DNA of 56,956 nt from Lachnospiraceae bacterium (GTDB lineage Bacteria; Bacillota; Clostridia; Lachnospirales; Lachnospiraceae): assembly GCA_021202335.1 (NCBI GenBank), contig JAJQDE010000016.1:1-56956 (forward strand), read 5' to 3'. The notes under the pieces were generated by a model that was not told where the DNA came from, made no database searches, and worked only from the letters and a program-made list of their open reading frames with translations. Each line of letters opens with the position of its first letter. Position 1 is the first letter of the stretch. A program made the position numbers and the translations under genes. Shown here piece after piece: positions 51,501 through 56,956 of the stretch.

Positions 51501-51979
51501 AAATACTTATTGTCAGCGATACGCACAGAAAAAATGAAAACTATTTAAAAATCGTGAGAGAGCTGGGAGAGCTTGATATGGTAATCCATTTGGGCGACGT
51601 GGAGGGCAGCGAATATACCATTCAGGAGGCGGTTTCCTGCCCTGTGGAAATGGTGGCGGGGAATAATGACTTTTTCAGCGAGCTTCCCTCTGAGAAAATG
51701 CTTGAAATAGGAAGCTATCATGTCCTGATAACGCATGGGCACAGATATTACATAGGAATGGGAAATGAAATGCTTAAAAAAGAGGCTGTTGCGGCGGGGG
51801 CGGATATTGTAATGTATGGACATACGCACAGACCGGTAATCGACATTTCCGCGGACATTATAGCCGTAAATCCCGGAAGCCTTTCCTATCCGAGGCAGGA
51901 AAATAAAAAGCCCTCCTATATAATAATGGAGCTTGATGCTCGGGGAAAAGCCGATTTCAGGCTCAACTATGTGGAATAA
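51497..51979 (+). CDS. YfcE/MJ0936-type metallophosphoesterase
   Basis: 160 aa, overlapping rdgB by 4 bp (ATGA). The calcineurin-like metal motifs are complete: ILIVSDTH, VIHLGDVEG, VAGNNDF, LITHGH and MYGHTHRP. The family hydrolyses phosphodiesters with two metal ions; the physiological substrate is unknown. The small size matches YfcE. It ends the operon that starts at the methyltransferase. Confidence 0.93.
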   Translation: MKILIVSDTHRKNENYLKIVRELGELDMVIHLGDVEGSEYTIQEAVSCPVEMVAGNNDFFSELPSEKMLEIGSYHVLITHGHRYYIGMGNEMLKKEAVAAGADIVMYGHTHRPVIDISADIIAVNPGSLSYPRQENKKPSYIIMELDARGKADFRLNYVE

Positions 51980-52069
51980 AACGCCCGTGCGCATGCACTG
52001 ACCGTGACAGGCAGCGATGAAAAATTGATAAAAAATACAAAAATTATCCATAATTAAATGAAAAAAGTA

Positions 52070-52098
52070 TTGACACAAATAAAATTATTATTTATAAT
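52070..52098 (+). promoter_or_regulatory. consensus promoter of the tRNA cluster
   Basis: TTGACA (52070-52075), a 17-nt spacer and TATAAT (52093-52098), a perfect sigma-A promoter, 43 nt before tRNA-Pro. Confidence 0.92.
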
Positions 52099-52141
52099 AT
52101 AATACGTCGCTGTGGCAAACGAAAAGACGATGTACAACCTC

Positions 52142-52216
52142 CGGGGTGTGGCTCAGCTTGGCTAGAGCGCCTGGTTTGGGACCAGGAGGTCGCAGGTTCG
52201 AATCCTGTCACCCCGA
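52142..52216 (+). tRNA. tRNA-Pro(TGG)
   Basis: Acceptor CGGGGTG/CACCCCG, D-arm GCTC/GAGC, anticodon stem CCTGG/CCAGG around TTTGGGA (anticodon TGG), and T-arm GCAGG-TTCGAAT-CCTGT. CCA is not encoded. First of six tandem tRNA genes. Confidence 0.95.
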
Positions 52217-52242
52217 CTGAGTGTTTACTTTATATTTATTAT

Positions 52243-52313
52243 GCGGGTGTAGTTCAATGGTAGAACACCAGCCTTCCAAGCTGGACACGTGGGTTCGATT
52301 CCCATCACCCGCT
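52243..52313 (+). tRNA. tRNA-Gly(TCC)
   Basis: Acceptor GCGGGTG/CACCCGC, anticodon loop CTTCCAA (TCC), and T-arm GTGGG-TTCGATT-CCCAT. Discriminator T. CCA is not encoded. Confidence 0.95.
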
Positions 52314-52337
52314 CTCTCCTTTTGTTTTTGGAGTTGT

Positions 52338-52411
<74 letters not shown>

Positions 52412-52443
52412 TTTTGAGATTGAGCTTGCCTTATCTCATGTAT

Positions 52444-52518
52444 GGTGGGTATAGCGCAGTTGGTTAGCGCGTCAGATTGTGGCTCTGAAGGCCCTGGGTT
52501 CGAATCCCAGTATCCACC
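52444..52518 (+). tRNA. tRNA-His(GTG)
   Basis: Acceptor GTGGGTA/TATCCAC with an encoded extra G at -1 (52444) opposite C at the discriminator position (52518), the identity mark of tRNA-His; anticodon loop TTGTGGC (GTG). Confidence 0.95.
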
Positions 52519-52522
52519 TTTT

Positions 52523-52594
52523 TGGGCTATCGCCAAGCGGTAAGGCACAGGGTTTTGATCCCTGCATTCGCTGGTTCGAATCCGGCTAGCCCAG
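52523..52594 (+). tRNA. tRNA-Gln(TTG)
   Basis: Acceptor TGGGCTA/TAGCCCA, anticodon stem CAGGG/CCCTG around TTTTGAT (anticodon TTG), T-arm CTGG-TTCGAAT-CCGG. It starts with U1 as usual for Gln. Confidence 0.95.
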
Positions 52595-52618
52595 TTTCAA
52601 CAGTAATATATTGCATAT

Positions 52619-52691
52619 GGGATATTAGCTCAGGTGGTAGAGCACTTGACTTTTAATCAAGTTGTCCCGGGTTCGAGTCCCGGATATCTCA
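52619..52691 (+). tRNA. tRNA-Lys(TTT)
   Basis: Acceptor GGGATAT/ATATCTC (one G-U), anticodon stem CTTGA/TCAAG around CTTTTAA (TTT), T-arm CCCGG-GTTCGAGT-CCGGG type. Last of the cluster. The foreign-looking segment begins just past its 3' end, so its 3' part is a candidate attachment site. Confidence 0.95.
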
Positions 52692-53009
52692 TTCATTTAG
52701 TATCTTTTTAACAGAATTGTCTGTCGAAAAGATATTTTTTTTGTACATTTTTGCCTATGTGAAGGAGTGTGGGGCTTTAGGCATGGGAGGAAAAGATGTG
52801 AACAAGTTGTGTGGACTTTTGAGCTTTGATGTGGTAAAATACAAAATGCTATATCAAGGCTCTTTTTATCGTATAGGAAAGCTCGTCATATACGATAAAA
52901 AGAGCCGCGAGGATGCGAACTCGCGCAAAAATGAAATATGTCGCAAGCGACCGCGCTCGGCGCCGGAATGTGCCGACGGCAGAATGTGCTAACGGCAGAA
53001 TGTGCTAAC
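52692..53009 (+). other. boundary region between the tRNA cluster and the mobile segment
   Basis: No gene that I can support. It holds a long inverted repeat (52858-52906), a GC-rich hairpin (CGCGAG with CTCGCG near 52906-52925) and a 16-bp tandem repeat (52965-53012). A 91-codon frame (52717-52992) lacks a ribosome site and is mostly repeat sequence. An attachment-site copy of the tRNA-Lys end was not seen inside the window. Confidence 0.6.
52858..52906. repeat. 18-bp perfect inverted repeat with 13-nt loop
   Basis: GGCTCTTTTTATCGTATA (52858-52875) and TATACGATAAAAAGAGCC (52889-52906). Confidence 0.9.
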
Positions 53010-53019
53010 GGCACATTCT
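52965..53019 (+). repeat. 16-bp tandem repeat ending in a terminator-like hairpin
   Basis: Copies at 52965, 52981 and 52997 (AGAATGTGCTAACGGC; the first is diverged). The last copy pairs with what follows: AGAATGTGC (52997-53005) with GCACATTCT (53011-53019), followed by TTTTG. Confidence 0.85.
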
Positions 53020-53156
53020 TTTGTAAAGCAAATACAGGAGTTACCATGAACCTGTATGCGCATACTACTGAAGATGAAAAGATTAAAAAATTGCCTCATA
53101 AAAATAAAGAGAAAGGCGAAAAGCCCCTAAAATCAAGGCTTTTCGGACAGGTATAA
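53010..53156 (+). pseudogene. C-terminal remnant of a tyrosine site-specific integrase
   Basis: About 49 in-frame residues remain: GTFFCKANTGVTMNLYAHTTEDEKIKKL and a Lys-rich tail ending FGQV. The segment GVTMNLYAHTTEDEK carries the conserved end of phage/ICE tyrosine recombinases including the nucleophile Tyr (NLYAH). The rest of the catalytic domain (Arg, His-x-x-Arg) and the N-terminal domains are missing. An AGGAG precedes the ATG at 53046, so a 36-residue piece could be translated, but without function. Its position next to tRNA-Lys supports an integrated element entered here. Confidence 0.75.
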
Positions 53157-53586
53157 AGAAAAATGAAATTAGGCATAGATATTTGTTCCGAAATTTCATG
53201 TATTTCCATATATCTTTATAAATGTCCATAAAACCTTATGGAATCAGTATTTGCGAGATTTTAAAGTAGGACGTATCTTTATATAAATTCATGTATCTTA
53301 ATGGCAAAATGGTGTAGTAATGGTGTAGTAAGCAAAATAAGAGTTTGATACTCTTTAACCCATTGTAAATTTAATATATCAGGACATTAGCATAAGTCCT
53401 CTATTGATTGTAGAAAAATGATTGATAGAGGGCTTATTTTAGTGCCTTAATTTAATGGACGATAAAGATACACTGCAAAGCATTGAAACGATTCTATGGG
53501 CGTTCTACTGCGTTACAGAGCCATTGCACGGCATAAGGAACTGGAAAAATAAAACATGAATTTCATTTGAAAATGGAGGTAAAAAA
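53157..53586 (+). other. gene-poor AT-rich stretch with hairpins
   Basis: Contains the direct repeat AATGGTGTAGT (about 53310 and 53321), the hairpin AAGAGT-ttgat-ACTCTT (53339-53355) and a terminator-like stem at 53392-53437. A 34-codon frame at 53455-53559 (MDDKDTLQSIETILWAFYC and on) has no ribosome site and is not called. Confidence 0.5.
53392..53441 (+). terminator. terminator-like hairpin in the mobile segment
   Basis: ATAAGTCCTCTAT (53392-53404) pairs with ATAGAGGGCTTAT (53425-53437), with one T-G, over a 20-nt loop and followed by TTTT. Confidence 0.6.
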
Positions 53587-53976
53587 GTGAAAGAAGAAAT
53601 TATTAAACCAGGTGTTGTGAGAAAAATTGTAGAAAAGCTGGATGATAAAAGAATTATCGTAGGCGGTAATAAGGAATTTTATAAGAGCAAGTATCATTTG
53701 CAGTATACACAAGAGATTGTAGATAATGTGGTGTCTGCGTTTCTGCAAGTAATGACGGATGAAATAGCAGATGGAAACGTAATCAAATTGAATGGCTACT
53801 TCACAATTGCACCTAAATACAAAGAAGCAAGAAAAGGAAGAAATGTGTATACAAACGAGGAAATAGACATTCCTGCAAAATATAAGCTCAAAGTGAAAAC
53901 CGGCTCGAAATTTGAAGAAGCGTGTAAACGTTTAACTGAGAAGGTGATTGGTGGTGAGGAAGATAATCAAGATTGA
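53587..53976 (+). CDS. HU-like DNA-binding protein
   Basis: 129 aa from a GTG at 53587, with GGAGG 8 nt upstream. The HU/IHF fold is seen in YTQEIVDNVVSAFLQVMTDEIADGNVIKLNGYFTIAPKYKEARKGRNVYTNEEIDIPAKYKLKVKTG split as helices, the beta-arm region with RKGRN and the final strand. An N-terminal extension of ~35 residues is longer than in chromosomal HU (~90 aa), as is usual for phage and ICE versions. It binds and bends DNA. It is the first intact gene of the AT-rich segment and probably serves the element. Confidence 0.8.
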   Translation: MKEEIIKPGVVRKIVEKLDDKRIIVGGNKEFYKSKYHLQYTQEIVDNVVSAFLQVMTDEIADGNVIKLNGYFTIAPKYKEARKGRNVYTNEEIDIPAKYKLKVKTGSKFEEACKRLTEKVIGGEEDNQD

Positions 53977-54042
53977 AAATACGGTGATAATAAATAATCA
54001 CGGAAAATTATATTAATGAATAGAAGGAGTGTATGAAGCAAA

Positions 54043-54465
54043 ATGAATATAAAGAATGTGAATGAAAAATTACTCATTGTTTCCAGACAGTTTATAATTG
54101 AAAAGAATAAACCTATGAATGATAGAACTGAATTAACAGATTACAATATTAATTCTGTATGGACAAGTATGTTTCCTGATGATAAAAATAAGATGGAATA
54201 TGTTGATTTTGAAAAAATAAGAAAATATGTCAATAGCCATAATTTAAAGTATTGTGAATTGGATTTGTTAAAATTAAGAAATAAAGGTGCAATGCTTTTA
54301 AAACAGAAAGCGTCCCAATATGGTTATTATGTAAAATTATTAAAGAAGCCTAAAAATAAACTTGCTATGTATGCAGTATCAGAAAAAGACGGTGTAAACA
54401 GACAAGTTGGTAGTTTTGTTGGTATGCAAAGTTATATTGGTAACTTAGCGAGGAAAAAACAGTAG
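54043..54465 (+). CDS. hypothetical protein of the mobile segment
   Basis: 140 aa with AAGGAGTG upstream (15 nt; spacing long). Lys/Asn-rich and basic, without membrane helices: LLIVSRQFIIEKNKPMNDRTEL, VWTSMFPDDKNKMEYVDF, LKYCELDLLKLRNKGAMLLKQKASQYGYYVKLLKKP. I do not recognise it. The codon usage is AT-rich like the genes on either side and unlike the chromosome upstream. A terminator lies about 190 nt downstream. Confidence 0.65.
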   Translation: MNIKNVNEKLLIVSRQFIIEKNKPMNDRTELTDYNINSVWTSMFPDDKNKMEYVDFEKIRKYVNSHNLKYCELDLLKLRNKGAMLLKQKASQYGYYVKLLKKPKNKLAMYAVSEKDGVNRQVGSFVGMQSYIGNLARKKQ

Positions 54466-54657
54466 GTGAATAATACGGCAGACATACACCGTTAATTGTA
54501 TGGGTAATTCATAACCGATGGGAAGTAAATAATAGTCGGTATCAGAGTTCAGGAGTAAATCGTATTGTGCAATTCTGTACAATAAATTTCAATCAGATAA
54601 TCGAATACAGAGATTTATAAGTTATTGCCCTACCCTTTTCCCCATCTCTATATACCA

Positions 54658-54692
54658 AAGGCATTATGAATAATTCATAGTGCCTTATTTTT
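54658..54692 (+). terminator. terminator before the HNH endonuclease gene
   Basis: AAGGCATTATGAA (54658-54670) pairs with TTCATAGTGCCTT (54674-54686), with one G-U, then TTATTTTT. The preceding ~190 nt hold no gene that I can see. Confidence 0.85.
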
Positions 54693-54726
54693 ATGTTAAG
54701 AAATAAGGAGATTTACAAAGAAACAA

Positions 54727-55740
54727 ATGAAACACTATAATGAAATATTAAATACAAATAAAGCGAACATAGAACTGAATGCACCGGATGAGATATTTGT
54801 GCAGGTGCATAATACATTTAATTACTGGGTGTCGAATCATGGGAGAGTGGTCAATAACCTCAAAGGTAATGATAATTTCTATATGTATAAGACTGGCAAT
54901 GTTCATCTTACACTGACAAATTACTACATAGATCATAACAGGATTCCATGTGATACATATATAAAGAATCTTGTCGCAGAACATTTTCTGTTCAAGATAA
55001 AAGGAAAAGACATTATATATCACGTGGACGGAGATAAGAGTAACAATTATTACAAAAATCTGGTTTATATTGATGGGGCAGAGCTTCACGAACTTTCAAT
55101 TGGGGTGGAAACAGTCAGTACATTTGCCAACAGGCAGGAATATATTGATTATTATTACAAAGACCACGATAAGGCAAGCACGGCATACCGAATGATGTAT
55201 AAACGCACCCATGATAAAGCAACACAAGAATATTACCCCCAATATGCGGACGCTACCATGTATAAGGCTTGGGAAGATAATCCAGAACTTTGCATTGAAT
55301 ATCTGGAATCCATATATTACGACTGCAATGGTGAACAGATGGTTGTTGACAAGGATTTGCTTTGCAAAGGCAATAAAGAATACGCACCGGATAAAATATG
55401 CTGGCTCCCGTGGACGCTGAATGTCACATTGTCAAACAGCAAGAAACACTATAATGCTAAAACAACTTGGAAATGTCAAAGCAAATTGCCGTATGGAGTC
55501 AGATTTGATACAGTCAGGCAGAAATATTATGCTGAGATTACAATGGACAAGGCATTAAGGGATAATAAGGAAATAACCAAACCTTTGAGACTCAGGTATC
55601 GTGACACACCGGAAGAAGCATTTGCAGATTATAAGAAACACAAGGAGTCATACCTTGTGATGCTTGCAGACAAATATATGGACTGGCTTCCTGTGAATGT
55701 TTATGATACTTTGATTGATTATGAAGTAGAACCATATTAA
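54727..55740 (+). CDS. HNH endonuclease with NUMOD4-like and AP2-like parts
   Basis: 337 aa. The ATG at 54727 follows AAGGAG at a somewhat long distance. Residues ~20-45 resemble the NUMOD4 motif (WVSNHGRVVNNLKG). The HNH core is IYHVDGDKSNNYYKNLVYID (~98-118; His, Asn, Asn). A C-terminal part, LPYGVRFDTVRQKYYAEITM (~255-275), followed by FADYKKHKESYLVMLADKY, resembles AP2-type DNA-binding domains of phage homing endonucleases. The protein is a likely free-standing homing enzyme of the element. Long AT-rich codon use and many Tyr/Asn/Lys residues fit phage genes. Confidence 0.8.
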   Translation: MKHYNEILNTNKANIELNAPDEIFVQVHNTFNYWVSNHGRVVNNLKGNDNFYMYKTGNVHLTLTNYYIDHNRIPCDTYIKNLVAEHFLFKIKGKDIIYHVDGDKSNNYYKNLVYIDGAELHELSIGVETVSTFANRQEYIDYYYKDHDKASTAYRMMYKRTHDKATQEYYPQYADATMYKAWEDNPELCIEYLESIYYDCNGEQMVVDKDLLCKGNKEYAPDKICWLPWTLNVTLSNSKKHYNAKTTWKCQSKLPYGVRFDTVRQKYYAEITMDKALRDNKEITKPLRLRYRDTPEEAFADYKKHKESYLVMLADKYMDWLPVNVYDTLIDYEVEPY

Positions 55741-55754
55741 GGAGGATTAAAACA

Positions 55755-55943
55755 ATGAATTATGAGCAATGGGTAAAAGATTTGTATGACAGACTGGAAA
55801 ATGACAAGGAACACAATCAGAGACATACGACTGCTGCACTTGCCGCTATTAATGAGGGCTGCAACAGTCAGTCCGTGGCTGATATAGAGCTACAAAACAG
55901 ATTGAATGATGAACTGGATTTAATTATACAAGGAGGATTTTAA
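55755..55943 (+). CDS. small phage-like protein, unknown function
   Basis: 62 aa with AAGGAGG 9 nt upstream and 14 nt after the HNH gene. Helical and acidic: MNYEQWVKDLYDRLENDKE, NQRHTTAALAAINEGCNSQS, ADIELQNRLNDELDLIIQ. Followed five bases later by the next gene, so the three are one transcript. No recognisable domain. Confidence 0.7.
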   Translation: MNYEQWVKDLYDRLENDKEHNQRHTTAALAAINEGCNSQSVADIELQNRLNDELDLIIQGGF

Positions 55944-55947
55944 AATT

Positions 55948-56340
55948 ATGGCAGGAAAATACGGAAATTTATTAGATAACGTTATGAACAAGGAATATGA
56001 AGAAAAGACCTATGGCGGCTTGATTGACAATGCAGTGAACCACAGAGAGGACGATACAATGATGGCAACCGCCGAGCGTCTGACTAATGCGATTATACAA
56101 GGTAAGCTGGATGAGATTAACAGACAAAATGCCTTTATCGCTGAACGTGAAGAAAAACAGCGCAGAGAGCAGGAGAGACAGAATAAGATTTCTACTGTAC
56201 GCGACAAGTATCTTGATATATACAAAGGTAAAGTAGAAGCTGACAACAAACGCAAGGCAGATGAACAGAAAGCAGTTGAAGATGCGGAACGCATGAGAAG
56301 AGTGCATGAAAATTTAAATTGGAAACCAAAGAACATATGA
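55948..56340 (+). CDS. phage-like coiled-coil protein, unknown function
   Basis: 130 aa; the ribosome site AAGGAGG lies in the end of the preceding gene. The central part (~50-115) is strongly coiled-coil and Glu/Arg/Gln/Lys-rich (FIAEREEKQRREQERQNKIS, KADEQKAVEDAERMRRVHEN). The start MAGKYGNLLDNVMNKEYEEKTYGGLID carries a duplicated (Y)G.L.DN. motif. No membrane helix. Its role is unknown; structural or scaffolding roles are possible but unsupported. Confidence 0.7.
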   Translation: MAGKYGNLLDNVMNKEYEEKTYGGLIDNAVNHREDDTMMATAERLTNAIIQGKLDEINRQNAFIAEREEKQRREQERQNKISTVRDKYLDIYKGKVEADNKRKADEQKAVEDAERMRRVHENLNWKPKNI

Positions 56341-56392
56341 TGCAAGGGGGATTGATTCTTCGGTTGTGATTGTATAGGTCATATCATTACAT

Positions 56393-56428
56393 AAGGCATA
56401 TCGGATAGAAATATCTGGTGTGCCTTTG
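56393..56428 (+). terminator. terminator of the HNH gene cluster
   Basis: AAGGCATATCGGATA (from 56393) pairs with TATCTGGTGTGCCTT (to 56426), with some G-U pairs, over a GAAA loop, followed by TTG. Confidence 0.65.
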
Positions 56429-56585
56429 ACTATATATTGTATAAATTGCAGTTGACTGATACAATATGCAGGAAGAAATTTGAAAGATTCTGCGTAAATC
56501 TAAAGAAAATAGTGGAAATTGTGAAAAAAGTGTTATATAATGAGAAAAAGTTAAACAGAAAGTATATGAAACAATGGAAAAGTGC

Positions 56586-56614
56586 TTGCATAGAATACAC
56601 TAAGATGATATAAT
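56586..56614 (+). promoter_or_regulatory. strong promoter for a candidate small RNA
   Basis: TTGCAT (56586-56591), a 17-nt spacer and consensus TATAAT (56609-56614). Confidence 0.8.
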
Positions 56615-56620
56615 TAAAAG

Positions 56621-56728
56621 CGTTATTAAGTGAGATAGCCTAAGAAACAGGTGGTGTGTTGTAACATTCGTAAGTCCTGCGGAGGCAGTAGCGATTAGGT
56701 TGTCTTGGTGAATCAAGGCAATTTTTTA
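56621..56728 (+). ncRNA. candidate ~108-nt RNA or attenuating leader with its own terminator
   Basis: The region runs from about 7 nt after a strong promoter to a Rho-independent terminator: TTGTCTTG (56700-56707), loop GTGAAT, CAAGGCAA (56714-56721), then six T. AGCCTAA (56637-56643) can pair with TTAGGTT (56695-56701), and CTGC-GGAG-GCAG forms a central hairpin (56677-56688). The AGCCTAA pairing would use the first bases of the terminator stem, so the two compete. It does not match any RNA family I could recognise. It lies 33 nt before a membrane-protein gene. Confidence 0.55.
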
Positions 56729-56760
56729 TTGGTATTTCTTTTTGAGGAGGATATTGAGAA

Positions 56761-56956
56761 ATGCCATATTTTGCTAAATCTGTTTTTTTGACAGTATCGT
56801 ATTTTGTTTTGATGTCAGGCATTGCTGATTTGAAAATGTTTTTTGTATCATTGTTGATTTTTGTTGGAGGTATATTATTTGATTTATACTTTTCTCATAA
56901 ATCATTAAGTGATATGGGCGAGAATTGTGCTGTGTCTATTACGAAATTTATTATAT
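56761..56956 (+). CDS. small membrane protein, cut by the window edge
   Basis: An open frame from ATG 56761 to the end of the window (65 codons) with GAGGAGG about 12 nt upstream. Two hydrophobic segments are visible: FLTVSYFVLMSGIADL and FFVSLLIFVGGILFDLYF. No domain is recognised, and the C-terminus is outside the window. The preceding RNA-like leader may regulate it. Confidence 0.55.
   Translation, partial: MPYFAKSVFLTVSYFVLMSGIADLKMFFVSLLIFVGGILFDLYFSHKSLSDMGENCAVSITKFII

Noticed and set aside
52717-52992. 91-codon frame after tRNA-Lys
   Set aside because: No ribosome site, and most of it is inverted and tandem repeat sequence.
56621-56728. Signal recognition particle RNA
   Set aside because: GTAAGTCC..GGAGGCAGTAGC recalls SRP helix 8, but the invariant GUCAGG/AGCAG loop and the GGAA-type tetraloop are not present.
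56640-56822. Minus-strand 60-codon frame over the candidate RNA
   Set aside because: No ribosome site, and the strong promoter and terminator on the plus strand explain the region better.

Overview
This window reads as chromosomal DNA from a Firmicute of class Clostridia, most likely family Lachnospiraceae. The grounds are strong GGAGG-type ribosome binding sites, frequent TTG/GTG starts, lipoproteins with Gly-Gly-Cys or Thr-Ala-Cys lipoboxes, glnA followed by an ANTAR regulator, a cytidylate-kinase-like protein, DUF368 and probable DUF6020 membrane proteins, and a GH94 phosphorylase with its own LacI regulator and sugar ABC transporter. The assignment is inference from gene content; no 16S rRNA gene is present.

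Layout. 1-1.1 kb: the end of a cytidylate-kinase-like gene and two decayed gene remnants. 1.2-8.3 kb: MarR regulator and GNAT acetyltransferase, an ABC ATPase with a fused ABC-2/GldG membrane partner, an Na/Pi cotransporter, and a membrane acyltransferase. 8.4-22.1 kb: an oligopeptide transport operon (oppA, B, C, D, F) and a gamma-D-Glu-diamino-acid type M14 peptidase, set among three different EAL-domain proteins. All three keep the catalytic EAL residues and have degenerate GGDEF domains. The third is split by a single in-frame TAA. 22.1-39.2 kb: housekeeping and envelope genes (aroA, two lipoproteins, a polytopic membrane protein, hisC, a DUF368 lipid-carrier transporter, a methyltransferase, hslO, nadE, glnA with an ANTAR protein, dapF, an MBOAT/AlgX-like O-acetylation pair). 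39.4-46.7 kb: a beta-glucoside module, with cellobiose phosphorylase diverging from a LacI regulator and a binding-protein-dependent sugar transporter, and matching 15-bp operators in the shared intergenic region. 46.9-52.0 kb: small conserved proteins, a Gln/Asn/Ser repeat microprotein, an RNA methyltransferase, a degenerate amidase-like protein, rdgB and a YfcE-type phosphodiesterase. 52.1-52.7 kb: six tRNA genes (Pro, Gly, Arg, His, Gln, Lys) behind a consensus promoter. 52.7 kb to the end: an AT-richer, phage- or ICE-like segment entered next to tRNA-Lys, holding the tail of a tyrosine integrase, an HU-like protein, an HNH endonuclease, small unknown proteins, and a candidate ~110-nt RNA ahead of a membrane protein cut by the window edge.

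The least ordinary signal is in the 5' leaders. Five genes (aroA, a repeat lipoprotein, glnA, the AlgX-like gene and the GH94 gene) carry palindrome-rich leaders with small upstream reading frames or repeated hairpin-plus-Shine-Dalgarno modules. The glnA and AlgX-like leaders share a 20-bp palindrome and the peptide start MKNKFFTR. The aroA and GH94 leaders share a 14-mer and a common fold. In glnA, aroA and GH94 the small frame stops in the Shine-Dalgarno or start codon of the main gene, which suggests translational coupling.
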